Below are positions 1 to 8,917 of a stretch of DNA of 64,000 nucleotides, one piece after another. A program made the position numbers and the translations under genes. The stretch covers positions 1,168,698-1,232,697 of the forward strand of contig JAAVVV010000001.1 in the NCBI GenBank assembly GCA_023910605.1, read 5' to 3'. Under the pieces are notes generated by a model that made no database searches, was not told where the DNA came from, and saw only the letters and a program-made list of their open reading frames with translations. Positions within the stretch are counted from its first letter, which is position 1, and the number at the start of each line of letters is the position of its first letter. This DNA comes from Bosea sp. (in: a-proteobacteria) (lineage in GTDB: Bacteria > Pseudomonadota > Alphaproteobacteria > Rhizobiales > Beijerinckiaceae).

Positions 1-2
1 AT

Positions 3-482
3 GGCCATCAGCATGTCCATGCCATGCCCGGCGTCCGCTCGCTGCTGCTGGATGCGGTCGCGCGGCGCTATGCGCCCGGCAGCCTCTACATTCGCGATCC
101 GGCCGACAGCATCGCGGCCATTAGAAACCGTGGCGTGGCGGTGCCCAAGGCGCTCGTCATTGCGGCCCTTTCGCGCGGCTTCGGCAGTGCGGCGCGGAAG
201 AGGGGCTTTCCGGTGAATGCGGGCTTCTCAGGCATCTCGCCTTTCGATCCGGCGCGGGATTTCGCGCGTGATCTCGAGCGCTTCGTGATCGCGCCCGGCC
301 CCCGGCATCTGATGATGTGCCATCCGGGCTTCGTCGACGACGAGCTGAGGGCGCTCGATCCGGTCGTGGAGACACGGATGCAGGAATTTGAAGTGCTGCG
401 GCACGGCGCGCTGCCGGGTGGGTTCCAGCCCGCGCGGTTCAGCCAGCTTGTGACGCTGCCCGGTGGCGCGGCGGTCGCCTGA
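3..482 (+). CDS. ChbG/YdjC-HpnK family carbohydrate deacetylase (5' partial)
   Basis: The C-terminal part of a polysaccharide deacetylase-like hydrolase; the gene starts before the window, and the reading frame is open from base 3. The first visible residues are GHQHVHAMPGVR, matching the metal-binding HxHxH-type motif of the YdjC/ChbG fold. Near the end, HLMMCHPGFVDDELRALD is the family's second conserved His block. Family members remove acetyl groups from N-acetylated sugars (chitooligosaccharides, or hopanoid glycosides for HpnK). The substrate cannot be told from this fragment. An internal ATG at 24 exists, but starting there would cut off the HQHVH motif, so it is not the real start. Confidence 0.8.
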   Translation, partial: GHQHVHAMPGVRSLLLDAVARRYAPGSLYIRDPADSIAAIRNRGVAVPKALVIAALSRGFGSAARKRGFPVNAGFSGISPFDPARDFARDLERFVIAPGPRHLMMCHPGFVDDELRALDPVVETRMQEFEVLRHGALPGGFQPARFSQLVTLPGGAAVA

Positions 483-506
483 CGCCAGCCGGGCACCGGC
501 ATGACA

Positions 507-533
507 AGGGCGGGACGCAAAAGCGCCCGCCCT
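507..533. terminator. Stem-loop between convergent genes
   Basis: AGGGCGGG (507-514) pairs with CCCGCCCT (526-533), continued by CGC/GCG around an AAAA loop with one bulged A. It sits in the gap between the deacetylase and the convergent sodB, so it may end transcripts from both sides. It has no T-run, so intrinsic termination is uncertain. Confidence 0.45.
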
Positions 534-552
534 GTCGATGCCCGAAGAGTTA

Positions 553-1152
553 TCAGGCGATGGCTTCGCCATAGAGCTTGGCCACGTATTCCCAGTTCAC
601 CAGGCTCTCGATGAAGGCCTTGCAGTAGTCCGGGCGACGGTTGCGGTAGTCGATGTAGTAGGAATGCTCCCACACGTCGTTGCCGAGAATCGGCCTGGCG
701 CCATGCACCAGCGGGCTCTCTCCGTTCGGCGTCTTCATCACCACGATCTTGCCGTTCTGTACGGCCAGCCAGTGCCAGCCCGACCCGAACTGGCCGACGC
801 CGGCCGCGATGAAGTCCTCCTTCATCTTCTCGATCGAGCCGAAGGCGTCGACGATGGCCTTCTCGAGGGCGCCCGGGATCGGGCCGCCGCCATTGGGCTT
901 CATCCAGTGCCAGAAATGCATGTGGTTGTAGTGCTGGCCGGCATTGTTGAAGAGGGCGGCGTTCTTGCCGAACGAGCCCTTGACGATGTCCTCAAGGCTC
1001 TTGCCCTCGAACTCCGTGCCCTTGATCAGGTTGTTGCCGTTGTTGACGTAGGCGAGGTGATGCTTGTCGTGATGATACTCCAGCGTCTCCTTCGACATGT
1101 AGGGCTGGAGCGCGTCGTGGGCATAGGGCAGGTCGGGCAGCGTGAAGGACAT
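553..1152 (-). CDS. sodB: Superoxide dismutase [Fe]-type
   Basis: A 199-residue Fe/Mn-family superoxide dismutase that converts superoxide to peroxide and oxygen in the cytoplasm. Metal ligands are visible: His27 in EYHHDKHH, His77 in the block AGQHYNHMHFWHW, and the Asp and His of DVWEHSYYIDYRNRRPDY. The Gln in AGQHYNH points to the iron type, but cambialistic use is possible. The start MSFTLPDLPY is preceded by a good GGGAGAG ribosome site; the frame stays open upstream to 1323 but that extension has no family similarity. It is convergent with the deacetylase gene. Confidence 0.95.
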   Translation of the reverse strand: MSFTLPDLPYAHDALQPYMSKETLEYHHDKHHLAYVNNGNNLIKGTEFEGKSLEDIVKGSFGKNAALFNNAGQHYNHMHFWHWMKPNGGGPIPGALEKAIVDAFGSIEKMKEDFIAAGVGQFGSGWHWLAVQNGKIVVMKTPNGESPLVHGARPILGNDVWEHSYYIDYRNRRPDYCKAFIESLVNWEYVAKLYGEAIA

Positions 1153-1382
1153 GGATCTCTCCCAGTGTGGCGTGGATATGGGGGCGGCCCGGCCCGCGAT
1201 GGGTTCGGGCCAGACCCCGTGGTGCTGACGCGCGCCCGTTTGCCGGGAGCAGCTCGTTCGGATAGTTAGGCCTCCGTCGGGCCAAGGACAACCGCCGAGC
1301 CGTCGCAGGATTTGGCTTTGCATGCGTTCATGGCTACAATCGTGTCATATGACCGCCTTGCCGGTCGATTGGAGACGGTGCG

Positions 1383-2903
1383 TTGGGGTTGATTTCGCAG
1401 TTGCTTGGGCTGTTTCTGCTTGTGGCAGGCTTCGGCCTGGGAGTCTGGGGCGCGCCGTATTACATGCTCGACTGGGGTGGCGTCCTGGTTGTCACGGGCA
1501 CCATCCTCGCCTCGTGCGGGTTGATCGTGCTTCTTTTGGGCACCCTGTTGCTCAGGATATCGTCGCTCGCGGCCGAAATGTCCGCCCTCCGATCCGCCAC
1601 GCTCTCGCCGCCCGGCTTCGATCCGCAATCCGCGCATGAGGCCTTGGCGATTGACGCGCATGCAGCGGCGCCTGGCCCCGCTGACAGCCAGTTCGAGCTC
1701 GACATCGCGCGGGCCCAGCTCAAACCGCCGGCGCTGGCTGCATCGGCGCAGGACCGCCCGGCGCCCGATCGCGGCGCCATCGCGGTTCCGGCCGTGGCCG
1801 CCGCCGGCGCGCTCGCCGTGGCTGCGCAGAGCATCTTCAGCGCCGTGAGCCCGTCTGCCTCCGACCGGCCGGCAGCAGACGAGGACACAGCCGGAGGCCG
1901 CGTCGATCCATCCTTCTGGGCAGCCGACGTCCCGGCCGGCGTGGCGGATGACGCAGCTCCTGCTTATCACGGTCCGGCTCATGCAGGCCCGGCTTACGAC
2001 CTCGCGGCCGAGGATCGCTCCCCCGCGCCGGATTTCGTCTCCGATGTCCCGACTGATGAGGCGGCCGACCGGCCCGGGCTTTCAGACATGGACCGGCATT
2101 CCCTGGACCGGCTGCTGGCGCAGCTCGATGTTGAAGCAGGCGCGCCTTCGGAAGCGCCCGGCAGGCTGCCCGGGCCGGAACAGGAGCCCGGACCGGAGCT
2201 GCAATCCGCGGCGGAACTCCGGATGCCTGTGCCCTCTGCTGAGGAGCACGAGTATTTCGCCCGCATCGACCGCGCCGCGCTCAGCCTTCAATCGCTGCCA
2301 GCCGCCGACGACATCGCCCCCATCGAAGAGGCCGCGCCATCCTTCCTGGAACCGGAACCGGTGCGCCCCTCCGTCCCGGATGGCACGTTCGCCGCTCTGC
2401 GCGCGGATCTCGAAGGGCGATTCCATCAGGACCCGCCATACCCGGCCGAGGCCGTCGATGCGGCTCATGCTGCACCCCCTGGCGACCCTGTCGCCGCCGA
2501 TGCAATGGCGGCTTCCGCGCCTTCTGAAGACCATGGACCTGACCAGCGTCAGGACCAAGGCCCCAACTGGTTCGGCGATGATCGCGACGATGCGCCGATC
2601 CTGACAGATGTCGCCGCCGGCCATGGCCCGGCGCGCTCGGGCGAGCCTTATGCATCTGACGATGCTGTTTCAGAAGAGCCGCCTGCTTACGATCCGCAGG
2701 CGCCGGAATCCACCTTTCTGGAGCCGCCGCCTGCGCCGATGGCCTCCGACGAAGGCGTGGTCGCGGCTTACACCATGGGCGACAGCGCCTATGCCTTGTT
2801 GGCGAACGGGCAGATCCGCGTGACGACCCCGGAGGGCGAGCACCTGTTCGGTTCCACGGAGGAGCTCAAGCTGTTCATGGCCAGGCGGCGCGGAACCATC
2901 TGA
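1383..2903 (+). CDS. Membrane-anchored, disordered hypothetical protein
   Basis: A 506-residue protein I cannot assign. Two hydrophobic segments lie at the N-terminus (about residues 5-27 and 32-58), followed by a long Ala/Pro/Asp/Glu-rich, probably disordered region. A compact C-terminal segment of about 45 residues follows (AYTMGDSAYALLANGQIRVTTPEGEHLFGSTEELKLFM) and looks like a small folded domain. The start is TTG at 1383, with GGAG at 1371-1374; the upstream frame is closed by a stop at 1350, and no better start exists. The layout suggests an inner-membrane anchor that presents a C-terminal domain on a flexible tether. Its function is unknown. Confidence 0.7.
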   Translation: MGLISQLLGLFLLVAGFGLGVWGAPYYMLDWGGVLVVTGTILASCGLIVLLLGTLLLRISSLAAEMSALRSATLSPPGFDPQSAHEALAIDAHAAAPGPADSQFELDIARAQLKPPALAASAQDRPAPDRGAIAVPAVAAAGALAVAAQSIFSAVSPSASDRPAADEDTAGGRVDPSFWAADVPAGVADDAAPAYHGPAHAGPAYDLAAEDRSPAPDFVSDVPTDEAADRPGLSDMDRHSLDRLLAQLDVEAGAPSEAPGRLPGPEQEPGPELQSAAELRMPVPSAEEHEYFARIDRAALSLQSLPAADDIAPIEEAAPSFLEPEPVRPSVPDGTFAALRADLEGRFHQDPPYPAEAVDAAHAAPPGDPVAADAMAASAPSEDHGPDQRQDQGPNWFGDDRDDAPILTDVAAGHGPARSGEPYASDDAVSEEPPAYDPQAPESTFLEPPPAPMASDEGVVAAYTMGDSAYALLANGQIRVTTPEGEHLFGSTEELKLFMARRRGTI

Positions 2904-2907
2904 ACCG

Positions 2908-3465
2908 CTATTTGACCAGCGGCGCCAGCGCGCGGAAATCGGGCGTGGCGGCGCGTTCCAGCCACTCGAACACGGCCATCTCGGCCGTCACGAGATCGGC
3001 CCCGGCCTTCTGCGCCCTTGCCAGCGCCGTGTCGATGCTCACGGCGGCGCGGCTCGAGCAGGCATCCACGACCAGCGCCACATGAAAGCCCTGCTCGATC
3101 GCCTCGAGCACGCTTTGCAGCACGCAGACATGGGTTTCGGCTCCGCAGACCACAAGCAGGTCGCGCCCGCCATGCCGGAGCGTGGCCAGCCTTTCGGCGA
3201 TCGCCGGCTCCGACAGGCAGGAGAAGGTGATCTTCTCGAGCGTCACGGCGGATGCGGGAAGCGCCTCCCTGACGGCCGTCACCGAAGGGCCGAGCCCCTT
3301 CACATACTGCTCCGACACCGTGACCGGTATTCCCAGCCGGTCAGCCCCCGCCAGCAGCAGGCGGATGTTGCGCAGCATCGCGTCCGGTGCGATCACGGCC
3401 GGGCTCAGCCTTTCCTGCGCGTCGACCACGAGAAGTTGCGAGCGCGAAGCCTTGAGGCGCATCAT
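2908..3465 (-). CDS. Isochorismatase-like cysteine hydrolase
   Basis: A 185-residue member of the isochorismatase/nicotinamidase-like cysteine hydrolase superfamily. The catalytic triad is recognisable: Asp in [10 protein letters not shown], Lys in the segment LEKITFSC, and the nucleophile Cys in [15 protein letters not shown]. The length is typical of the YcaC-like branch. The start codon overlaps the stop of the upstream oligopeptidase gene (ATGA at 3465-3462), so the two are translationally coupled. The substrate is unknown. A frame extension upstream to 3660 lies inside the oligopeptidase gene and is not used. Confidence 0.85.
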   Translation of the reverse strand: MMRLKASRSQLLVVDAQERLSPAVIAPDAMLRNIRLLLAGADRLGIPVTVSEQYVKGLGPSVTAVREALPASAVTLEKITFSCLSEPAIAERLATLRHGGRDLLVVCGAETHVCVLQSVLEAIEQGFHVALVVDACSSRAAVSIDTALARAQKAGADLVTAEMAVFEWLERAATPDFRALAPLVK

Positions 3466-5576
3466 GCAGAGCCCTCTCCGATCGTCTTGAATCCATCGGC
3501 CGCCTTGATCGCGAAAGCATAGGCCATGGCGGTCTCCTTCAGCGAATCGAATCGCCCCGCCGCCCCGCCATGGCCGGCCGACATGTGGACATGCAGCAGG
3601 ATGGGCCCGCCCCCTGTCATGCGCGCGCGCAGACGCTGCACCCATTTCGCCGGCTCCCAATAGGTCACGCGCGGGTCGGTCAGCCCCGCGATGGCTAGGA
3701 TCGGCGGATAGGGCTGCGCCTTCACCTGTTCATAGGGCGCGTAGGACCGGATGGTCCTGAAAGCCACCGGATCGGTGATCGGGTTGCCCCATTCGGGCCA
3801 CTCGGGCGGCGTGAGCGGCATGGAGGCATCCATGATGGTGTTCAGCGCATCAACGAAGGGGACATCGGCGATGATCCCCGCGAAGAGGTCGGGGGCCATG
3901 TTCGCCACGGCGCCCACCAGCAGCCCGCCCGCGCTGCCGCCTTCGGCGATGATCCGGCCGCGGCTGGTGTAGCCGAGCCTGGCGAGCTCTTCGCCGACCG
4001 CGATGAAGTCGGTGAAGCTGTTCGGCTTTTTGGCGAGCTTGCCGTCAAGATACCACGACCAGCCTTTCTCGGTGCCGCCCCTGACATGGGCGATGGCATA
4101 GACGAAACCGCGGTCCACGAGGCTCAGCGGTCTCACCCGGAAGGAGGCCGACATGGATGAGCCATAGGAGCCGTAGCCGTAAAGCAGGCAGGGCGCCGTC
4201 CCGTCGAGGTCGAGATCGGCGAGATGCAGCAGCGAGACCGGGACCTGCGCCCCGTCCGGCGCTGTCGCGAAGATGCGGCGCACGGTGTAGCGCGCCGGAT
4301 TGTGGCCGGACGGGACCTCCTGCGTCTTGATCAGGATCCGCTCGCGCGTCGCCATGTTGTAGTCATAGGTCTCGGCCGGGCGCGCCATGGAGGCATAGGT
4401 GAAGCGCAGCCAGTCGGTGTCGAACTCGAGGCCTGCATCCATGCCCAGCCCGTAGGCTTCCTCGTCGAAGGCTATGGCGCCTTCCTCGCCCGTGGCGAGA
4501 TCACGGATCACGATGCGGGGCAGCGAATTCTCGCGCTCCATCCGCACCAGCCGGCCTCTGAGGCAGACATGGCTGATGATCATGCAGCCTTCGCGAAAGG
4601 GCACGAGGTCGCGCCAATGGTCGATCTGCGGCGTCGCCACCGGCGCCGTCATGATCTTGAAGTCGATCGCCCCGTCCTTGTTCGTGAGGAGGTAGAAGAG
4701 CTCCCCGTGATGCTCGACATCATAGCGCAGCCCTACCTGCCGGGGATGGATCACCCGGGCGGGACTCTCGGGGCGGTCAAGCTCAACGAGGCGGACCTCC
4801 GAGGTCTCGTGGTCGCCGATGTCGATCAGCAGGTAGGCGCCTGACTGTGTCTGCGAGATCGACACGAACATGCCCGCATCATCTTCCTCGTGGACGAGCG
4901 AATCGCTCGCCTGCGGCTGGCCGACGATGTGGCGCAGCACGCGCGAAGGGCGATGGTTCGCATCCATGGCCACATAGAAGAAGCTGGCCGAATCGCTGGC
5001 CCAGACCACGTCGCCCATGGTTCCCGTAACGGCGTCGGACAGGTCCTCGCCCGTGCCGAGTTCCCGCACGCGGATGGTGTAGAGTTCCGATCCCGCCTCG
5101 TCAGCGCTCCAGGCCATGCAAGCATGGTCGGGCGAATGGGCATGGTCGCCAAGATCGAAGAAATCCTTGCCGCGGGACAGCGCATGCCCGTCCAGCAGCT
5201 TCTGCTCCGCGCCGCCGGCACGGGGCCGGCGGCAGATGACGGGATGTTCCCCGCCGCGATTGTAGCGCTCATAATAGGAGAAGGGGCCGTCATGGGAGGG
5301 CGGTGCGCTGTCATCCTCCTTCATGCGGGCGCGCATTTCCGCCACCAGCAGCTTCTGCAAGGTCTCGGTATCCTTGAGCAGCGCCTTGGCGTAGCGGTTT
5401 TCCGAACGCAGCAGAGTGGCGATGTTCGGCGCCAGCGTGTCGGGGTCGCGCAGCACCTCCTGCCAGTTCTCGGCACGGATCCAGGCATATTCATCAGTCC
5501 AGCTTTCGCCATGGGCGCTGAAGCTTGCATCGACCTTCGGGGCAAGCGGTGGTCTGGCTCTCTGGGATCGGGTCAT
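3462..5576 (-). CDS. ptrB: Oligopeptidase B (S9 prolyl oligopeptidase family)
   Basis: A 704-residue serine peptidase cutting short peptides, typically after Arg or Lys. The N-terminal beta-propeller carries [12 protein letters not shown] near the start. The C-terminal alpha/beta-hydrolase holds the nucleophile in [11 protein letters not shown], the Asp in GLTDPRV and the His in [12 protein letters not shown]. The length matches the family. It is the first gene of a two-gene unit with the coupled isochorismatase-like hydrolase. Its leader contains two strong inverted repeats (see 5602-5630 and 5656-5678). The protein is probably cytoplasmic, as no signal peptide is seen. Confidence 0.93.
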   Translation of the reverse strand: MTRSQRARPPLAPKVDASFSAHGESWTDEYAWIRAENWQEVLRDPDTLAPNIATLLRSENRYAKALLKDTETLQKLLVAEMRARMKEDDSAPPSHDGPFSYYERYNRGGEHPVICRRPRAGGAEQKLLDGHALSRGKDFFDLGDHAHSPDHACMAWSADEAGSELYTIRVRELGTGEDLSDAVTGTMGDVVWASDSASFFYVAMDANHRPSRVLRHIVGQPQASDSLVHEEDDAGMFVSISQTQSGAYLLIDIGDHETSEVRLVELDRPESPARVIHPRQVGLRYDVEHHGELFYLLTNKDGAIDFKIMTAPVATPQIDHWRDLVPFREGCMIISHVCLRGRLVRMERENSLPRIVIRDLATGEEGAIAFDEEAYGLGMDAGLEFDTDWLRFTYASMARPAETYDYNMATRERILIKTQEVPSGHNPARYTVRRIFATAPDGAQVPVSLLHLADLDLDGTAPCLLYGYGSYGSSMSASFRVRPLSLVDRGFVYAIAHVRGGTEKGWSWYLDGKLAKKPNSFTDFIAVGEELARLGYTSRGRIIAEGGSAGGLLVGAVANMAPDLFAGIIADVPFVDALNTIMDASMPLTPPEWPEWGNPITDPVAFRTIRSYAPYEQVKAQPYPPILAIAGLTDPRVTYWEPAKWVQRLRARMTGGGPILLHVHMSAGHGGAAGRFDSLKETAMAYAFAIKAADGFKTIGEGSA

Positions 5577-5601
5577 GGGAACAGGCCTTGCTCATGGTTC
5601 T

Positions 5602-5630
5602 GCCAGGGCGCGCGCTCCGCGCGCCCTGGC
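5602..5630. repeat. Perfect 13-bp inverted repeat (hairpin) upstream of ptrB
   Basis: GCCAGGGCGCGCG (5602-5614) and CGCGCGCCCTGGC (5618-5630) are exact reverse complements separated by CTC. The hairpin lies 25 bases before the ptrB start codon, in its probable mRNA leader. Confidence 0.7.
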
Positions 5631-5655
5631 TTCGATCCGTCATCTAGGGCATGGC

Positions 5656-5678
5656 CGGCCCTTGCGCCGCAAGGGCCG
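5656..5678. repeat. Perfect 11-bp inverted repeat upstream of ptrB
   Basis: CGGCCCTTGCG (5656-5666) and CGCAAGGGCCG (5668-5678) flank a single C. Together with the hairpin at 5602-5630 it gives two strong palindromes within 80 bases of the ptrB leader. Confidence 0.65.
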
Positions 5679-6220
5679 CGAGTCCATCGCCGACGGGGCA
5701 TGATCGCGTTCCGACAGTGCTTGCCCTTTGGTCAACAAGTATTCGCCCGATTCATGCAGTTGTCCGGCTGTGAAGGTGTGCCGGGTCCTGCATCCAGCAC
5801 CGCAAGGCGCTGCGGGAGCATCATTTCGCTGAACGCCAGCATCGCCTCCGTGCCGCGATGAGCGCGTCGGCGAATGCGGCTAAACCATGCGTTTTTCGTG
5901 ATCTGCGCGGAATAAACCCTCGCTGACGCCAATCCTGGCGGTGCTGGGTCCTCTCTTTTCCGTGTGTCTGTCTGCTTTGCTGAATGGCCAAGCTACAGGT
6001 GGAATAGGGACAATTGAGTGCGATTTCGTAAAGCTTTTTACTTGATGTTAGTTTCGTGGCGACTTATGAGTAACGGGACGCCTACGTGTAGTTTATGCAG
6101 ATGAGCGTGTGTCCACGGTGGGGTTTATGCGGGGCAGTTCGTGCTCAGCCTCTTCGTGCAATGCGTTTCGGTCTAATTTTCCGTTGAAAAAACCGCTTAT
6201 AGAATTTGGAGAGCAATATC
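5679..6220. other. Long AT-richer intergenic region upstream of mucR
   Basis: No convincing gene lies here; the short antisense frame at 5732-5932 has no recognisable features. From about 5930 to 6205 the base composition turns clearly AT-richer than its surroundings, with T-A steps and T-runs. This is typical of mucR promoter regions, which MucR/Ros proteins bind to repress their own gene. A possible promoter is TTGATG (6042-6047), 17 bases, TATGAG (6065-6070). The autoregulation is inferred from the family, not shown here. Confidence 0.4.
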
Positions 6221-6637
6221 ATGTCTGATTCGGGGATGCCTAACTATATCGAGCTGACCGCAGACATCGTGTCCGCCTACCTGGCGAACAACACCGTCTC
6301 GTCATCCGATATTCCCTCCTTGATCAGCGACATCCACATGGCCCTCGTGAAGGTCTCGGCCGGGCAGGACATCCCGGTCGTGTCTGAACCGGCCAAGCCG
6401 GCTGTGCCCGTCAAGAAGTCGATCACCAGCGACTACATCATCTGTCTTGAGGACGGAAAGAAGTTCAAGTCGTTGAAGCGGCATCTGCGCACGGCCTACA
6501 ACATGTCGCCTGAACAGTATCGGGAGAAGTGGGGCCTGCCACAGGACTATCCGATGGTCGCCCCCAACTATGCCGAAGCCCGCTCACAGCTGGCCAAGCA
6601 GATGGGCCTTGGCCAGAAGCGCAAGCGCGGCCGTTGA
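6221..6637 (+). CDS. mucR: MucR/Ros family transcriptional regulator
   Basis: A 138-residue H-NS-like regulator that in rhizobia and Brucella controls exopolysaccharide, motility and cell-cycle genes by binding AT-rich promoters. The N-terminal oligomerisation region ([20 protein letters not shown]) is followed by the Ros-type DNA-binding domain with [15 protein letters not shown] and [14 protein letters not shown]. The zinc site looks degraded: the second Cys position is Asp (CLED) and the last His position is Ala (RTAYNM). The start ATG at 6221 has GGAGAG at 6208-6213; an upstream TTG in the same frame is less likely. The tail is basic (QKRKRGR). Confidence 0.93.
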   Translation: MSDSGMPNYIELTADIVSAYLANNTVSSSDIPSLISDIHMALVKVSAGQDIPVVSEPAKPAVPVKKSITSDYIICLEDGKKFKSLKRHLRTAYNMSPEQYREKWGLPQDYPMVAPNYAEARSQLAKQMGLGQKRKRGR

Positions 6638-6822
6638 TCGCGGCGCGCTGCATGATTCCAGAAGACGCGGCCTGATCCGTCAGGCTGCGTTTTTCTTGAT
6701 GCGACCGGCAGCGCCGGGCCGTAGGCCTCGCCTCTGCCCGTGACGCTTCCTGAAGACCCGCGCCATGGGTGAGCCGCCCCTTGCTGGCGTCGCTCAACAC
6801 GGGCTTGCTTTTTTGCATCCCA

Positions 6823-6848
6823 TTGCATAGGAATAAAATCCTATGCAA
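6823..6848. promoter_or_regulatory. Perfect palindrome, candidate operator before DUF6456 gene
   Basis: TTGCATAGGA (6823-6832) and TCCTATGCAA (6839-6848) are exact inverted 10-mers around ATAAAA. They end 2 bases before the ribosome site GAGGAG (6851-6856) of the next gene. The AT-rich centre and position suit an operator, possibly for autoregulation, or an mRNA hairpin masking the ribosome site. Confidence 0.55.
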
Positions 6849-6864
6849 ACGAGGAGTGCAGGCC

Positions 6865-7788
6865 ATGACCAAGCGGGATCACAGCCAGGAGGGTGGCCAA
6901 AAGGCTGCGTCACAGGGCAAGTCCGGAACGCAAACGGAACGCAAGGCAATGCAGGCGCCATGTGAACCGCCGGCTGCGCCGAGCCCGGAACTGGCACGGC
7001 TGCTCACGCGGATGCGCGGGCAGGCCCTGACGGCGCGTCGCGATCCCACCGATCCGGCAGCGGTGGTCCTCGTCCGCGGCAGCGAACGTGGCTCGTTGGG
7101 CGCAGGTCGCGCACCCCGCGCGCTCATTGACGAAGGCCTGCGCCTTGGCGAGATCCGCGCCTGTGCGAAGGGGCTTTATGCGCCGGCGTCTGCCCAAGAC
7201 CATTCCGGCGCGGAATCGGCGCCCGACGGTCCCGCGGCCCTCCAGCCCGTGCACGGACAACCCGAGGACGGAGCCGCGGCGCGCTTCAACGAGGCCGAGA
7301 GCCCGCTGCTATGGCTATACCGCCGCAAGGGCCAGGATGGCCAGTCCCTGATCGACGATGCCCAGTATCTCGCCGGCGAGCGCTTTCGCCGCGACGTCAC
7401 AGCGGCGGCGATGCTGCCAAGCGTCACCACCAACTGGAGCCGGATGGAGAGCAGCAGCGGGCAGGGCGCAATCCGCGACCCGGCCTTCGCCTCCGATGCC
7501 GCGATGGCCGCGCGGCAGCGCGTGCGGGCCGCCTTCCGCTTGCTGGGCGCGGAGATGGGGCATTTTGTGCTGGATGTCTGCGGCTTTCTCGTGCCGCTTC
7601 AGGAGGCTGAGACCCGGCGCGCATGGCCGGCCCGATCAGGCAAGCTTGTGCTCCGCCTCGCGCTTGGCCGTCTGGCGGATCATTACGGCCTGGCGAATGT
7701 GGCCACAGGTCCGCGCCGCGCGCCCCTGACAAGCTGGCAGGCAGGCCCCGAGCGCGCTTCCATGGAGGCCTGGCTGCGTACGGAATGA
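6865..7788 (+). CDS. DUF6456 domain protein, putative helix-turn-helix regulator
   Basis: A 307-residue protein. The C-terminal half carries the DUF6456 signature: SPLLWLYRRKGQDGQSLIDD, AQYLAGERFRRD, TTNWSRMES, AARQRVRAAF, LLGAEMGHFVLDVCGFL and PARSGKLVLRLALGRLADHYG. In rhizobia this domain is usually attached to an N-terminal DNA-binding region; here residues 45-115 (ELARLLTRMRGQ, ALIDEGLRLGEI) could hold a helix-turn-helix. The start ATG at 6865 has a strong GAGGAG site; the GTG at 6769 would run translation through the palindrome. It is probably a transcription factor with unknown targets. Confidence 0.8.
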   Translation: MTKRDHSQEGGQKAASQGKSGTQTERKAMQAPCEPPAAPSPELARLLTRMRGQALTARRDPTDPAAVVLVRGSERGSLGAGRAPRALIDEGLRLGEIRACAKGLYAPASAQDHSGAESAPDGPAALQPVHGQPEDGAAARFNEAESPLLWLYRRKGQDGQSLIDDAQYLAGERFRRDVTAAAMLPSVTTNWSRMESSSGQGAIRDPAFASDAAMAARQRVRAAFRLLGAEMGHFVLDVCGFLVPLQEAETRRAWPARSGKLVLRLALGRLADHYGLANVATGPRRAPLTSWQAGPERASMEAWLRTE

Positions 7789-7803
7789 ACCGGAGCCCGC
7801 TTC

Positions 7804-8223
7804 TCAAGCCGGGCCAAGCGCCATTCGGGCATCGGCCTTGATGCGCTCCACCATGGCCCTCACGCCGTTCGAGCGCTGCGGGGTGAGGTGCTGCGCGAGG
7901 CCGAGCTTCTGGAAGACAGCGCCGGCGTCGGTCGCAAGGATCTCGTCAGGCTTGCGGTTGGAGTAGACCGCGAGGGTCAGGCGCACGAGGCCCTTCACGA
8001 TGTGGGCGTCGCTGTCCCCGTGGAAGACGAGCGTGCCGTCCGGCAGCGCGCGCGTCTCGATCCAGACCTGGCTTGCGCAGCCGCGCACCTTGTTGGCCTC
8101 CGTGCGGGCGGCCTCGTCAAGCGGCTCAAGGTCCCGGCCGAGCTCAATCAGATAGCGGTAACGGTCATCCCAATCATCGATCAGGTCGAAATCGGCCATG
8201 ATGTCGTCGAGTGTGGTGGTCAT
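7804..8223 (-). CDS. sufE: SufE-family sulfur acceptor protein
   Basis: A 139-residue SufE protein that takes sulfur from the cysteine desulfurase SufS for iron-sulfur cluster assembly. The persulfide-carrying Cys sits in NKVRGCASQVW. IDDWDDRYRYLIELGRDLEPL and the block FHGDSDAHIVKGLVRLTLAVYS are typical of the family. The start MTTTLDDIM at 8223 agrees with family N-termini; the frame is open a further 66 bases upstream without similarity. No suf operon is nearby. It is convergent with the DUF6456 gene, with a 15-base gap. Confidence 0.92.
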   Translation of the reverse strand: MTTTLDDIMADFDLIDDWDDRYRYLIELGRDLEPLDEAARTEANKVRGCASQVWIETRALPDGTLVFHGDSDAHIVKGLVRLTLAVYSNRKPDEILATDAGAVFQKLGLAQHLTPQRSNGVRAMVERIKADARMALGPA

Positions 8224-8338
8224 GGCTATGGGGCCCCGCCGGCATGATAGCGGCACTCGCGATGTGGGCCGGATCGCGCGGCAAATCAAGCGTGGCGCTT
8301 GGCCTGCGGCAGTGGCGCTGGCGCAGATCGCGCCGCGC

Positions 8339-8602
8339 TCAGGGGCGCTGAAGCGGCGCGCCGCCCTGGCTTTCCGCCAGCGCCATCTCGGTCAGCTTGC
8401 GTGCAAGGGCGTCGCGGCTGGCCGGGTCGATGCCGGCCGCGGCGCGCACCGCCAAGGCCGGCGCTGCCGCGACAACATCGGCCAGCAACTGGCCCGGCGC
8501 TTCCCGCAGCGCGTCGAGCCGGGCCGTCGGCTCCTGTTCGTGCACGGGCGACCACCAGGCGATCGCTGCGATCAACGCCAGATTGCGCAACGTGCTGAGC
8601 AT
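8339..8602 (-). CDS. Small membrane-anchored hypothetical protein
   Basis: An 87-residue protein with a short hydrophobic N-terminus (MLSTLRNLALIAAIAWWS) that could be an uncleaved anchor or signal, then an Ala-rich helical region (LDALREAPGQLLADVVAAAPAL). A GGAG ribosome site stands 7 bases before the ATG. It lies just upstream of sufE on the same strand. In many rhizobia a small anchored protein (DUF5330) neighbours sufE, and this may be a divergent counterpart, but the sequence alone does not show it. Function unknown. Confidence 0.5.
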   Translation of the reverse strand: MLSTLRNLALIAAIAWWSPVHEQEPTARLDALREAPGQLLADVVAAAPALAVRAAAGIDPASRDALARKLTEMALAESQGGAPLQRP

Positions 8603-8917
8603 GACGTGCTCTCCGTGGGTTTGCCCGGGACAGGCCGCCGCCGAAATCCGGGCCGGCTTTTTCGATCTCCGCCCAGTCCTAGCAGGCGCCCATGAAGCCG
8701 CGGTTCGCTCATTGCGCTAAATGCACATGATGATTTTCAGTCTCTGTTCACCTTGCCGGCAAAACCGCGTGGATGACGGAACTCCTCGCATTGCACGCAC
8801 AAGACGCTGGATTTATTTGGTTAATTCGTCCCTCGAAGGAATTTTCGTGCCAATGGGCCCGCCGGCCTTAGCTTTCGCTTAAAGAGAGCCAGCGAGGATG
8901 CAGCTCACAAGAAGCGG
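8603..8917. other. Intergenic region between divergent genes
   Basis: About 315 bases between the small membrane protein and the histidine kinase gene. The stretch 8805-8850 is AT-richer (ATTTATTTGGTTAATTCG) and probably carries promoter elements, but I cannot place a clear -35/-10 pair. No RNA gene or repeat is seen. Confidence 0.4.
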
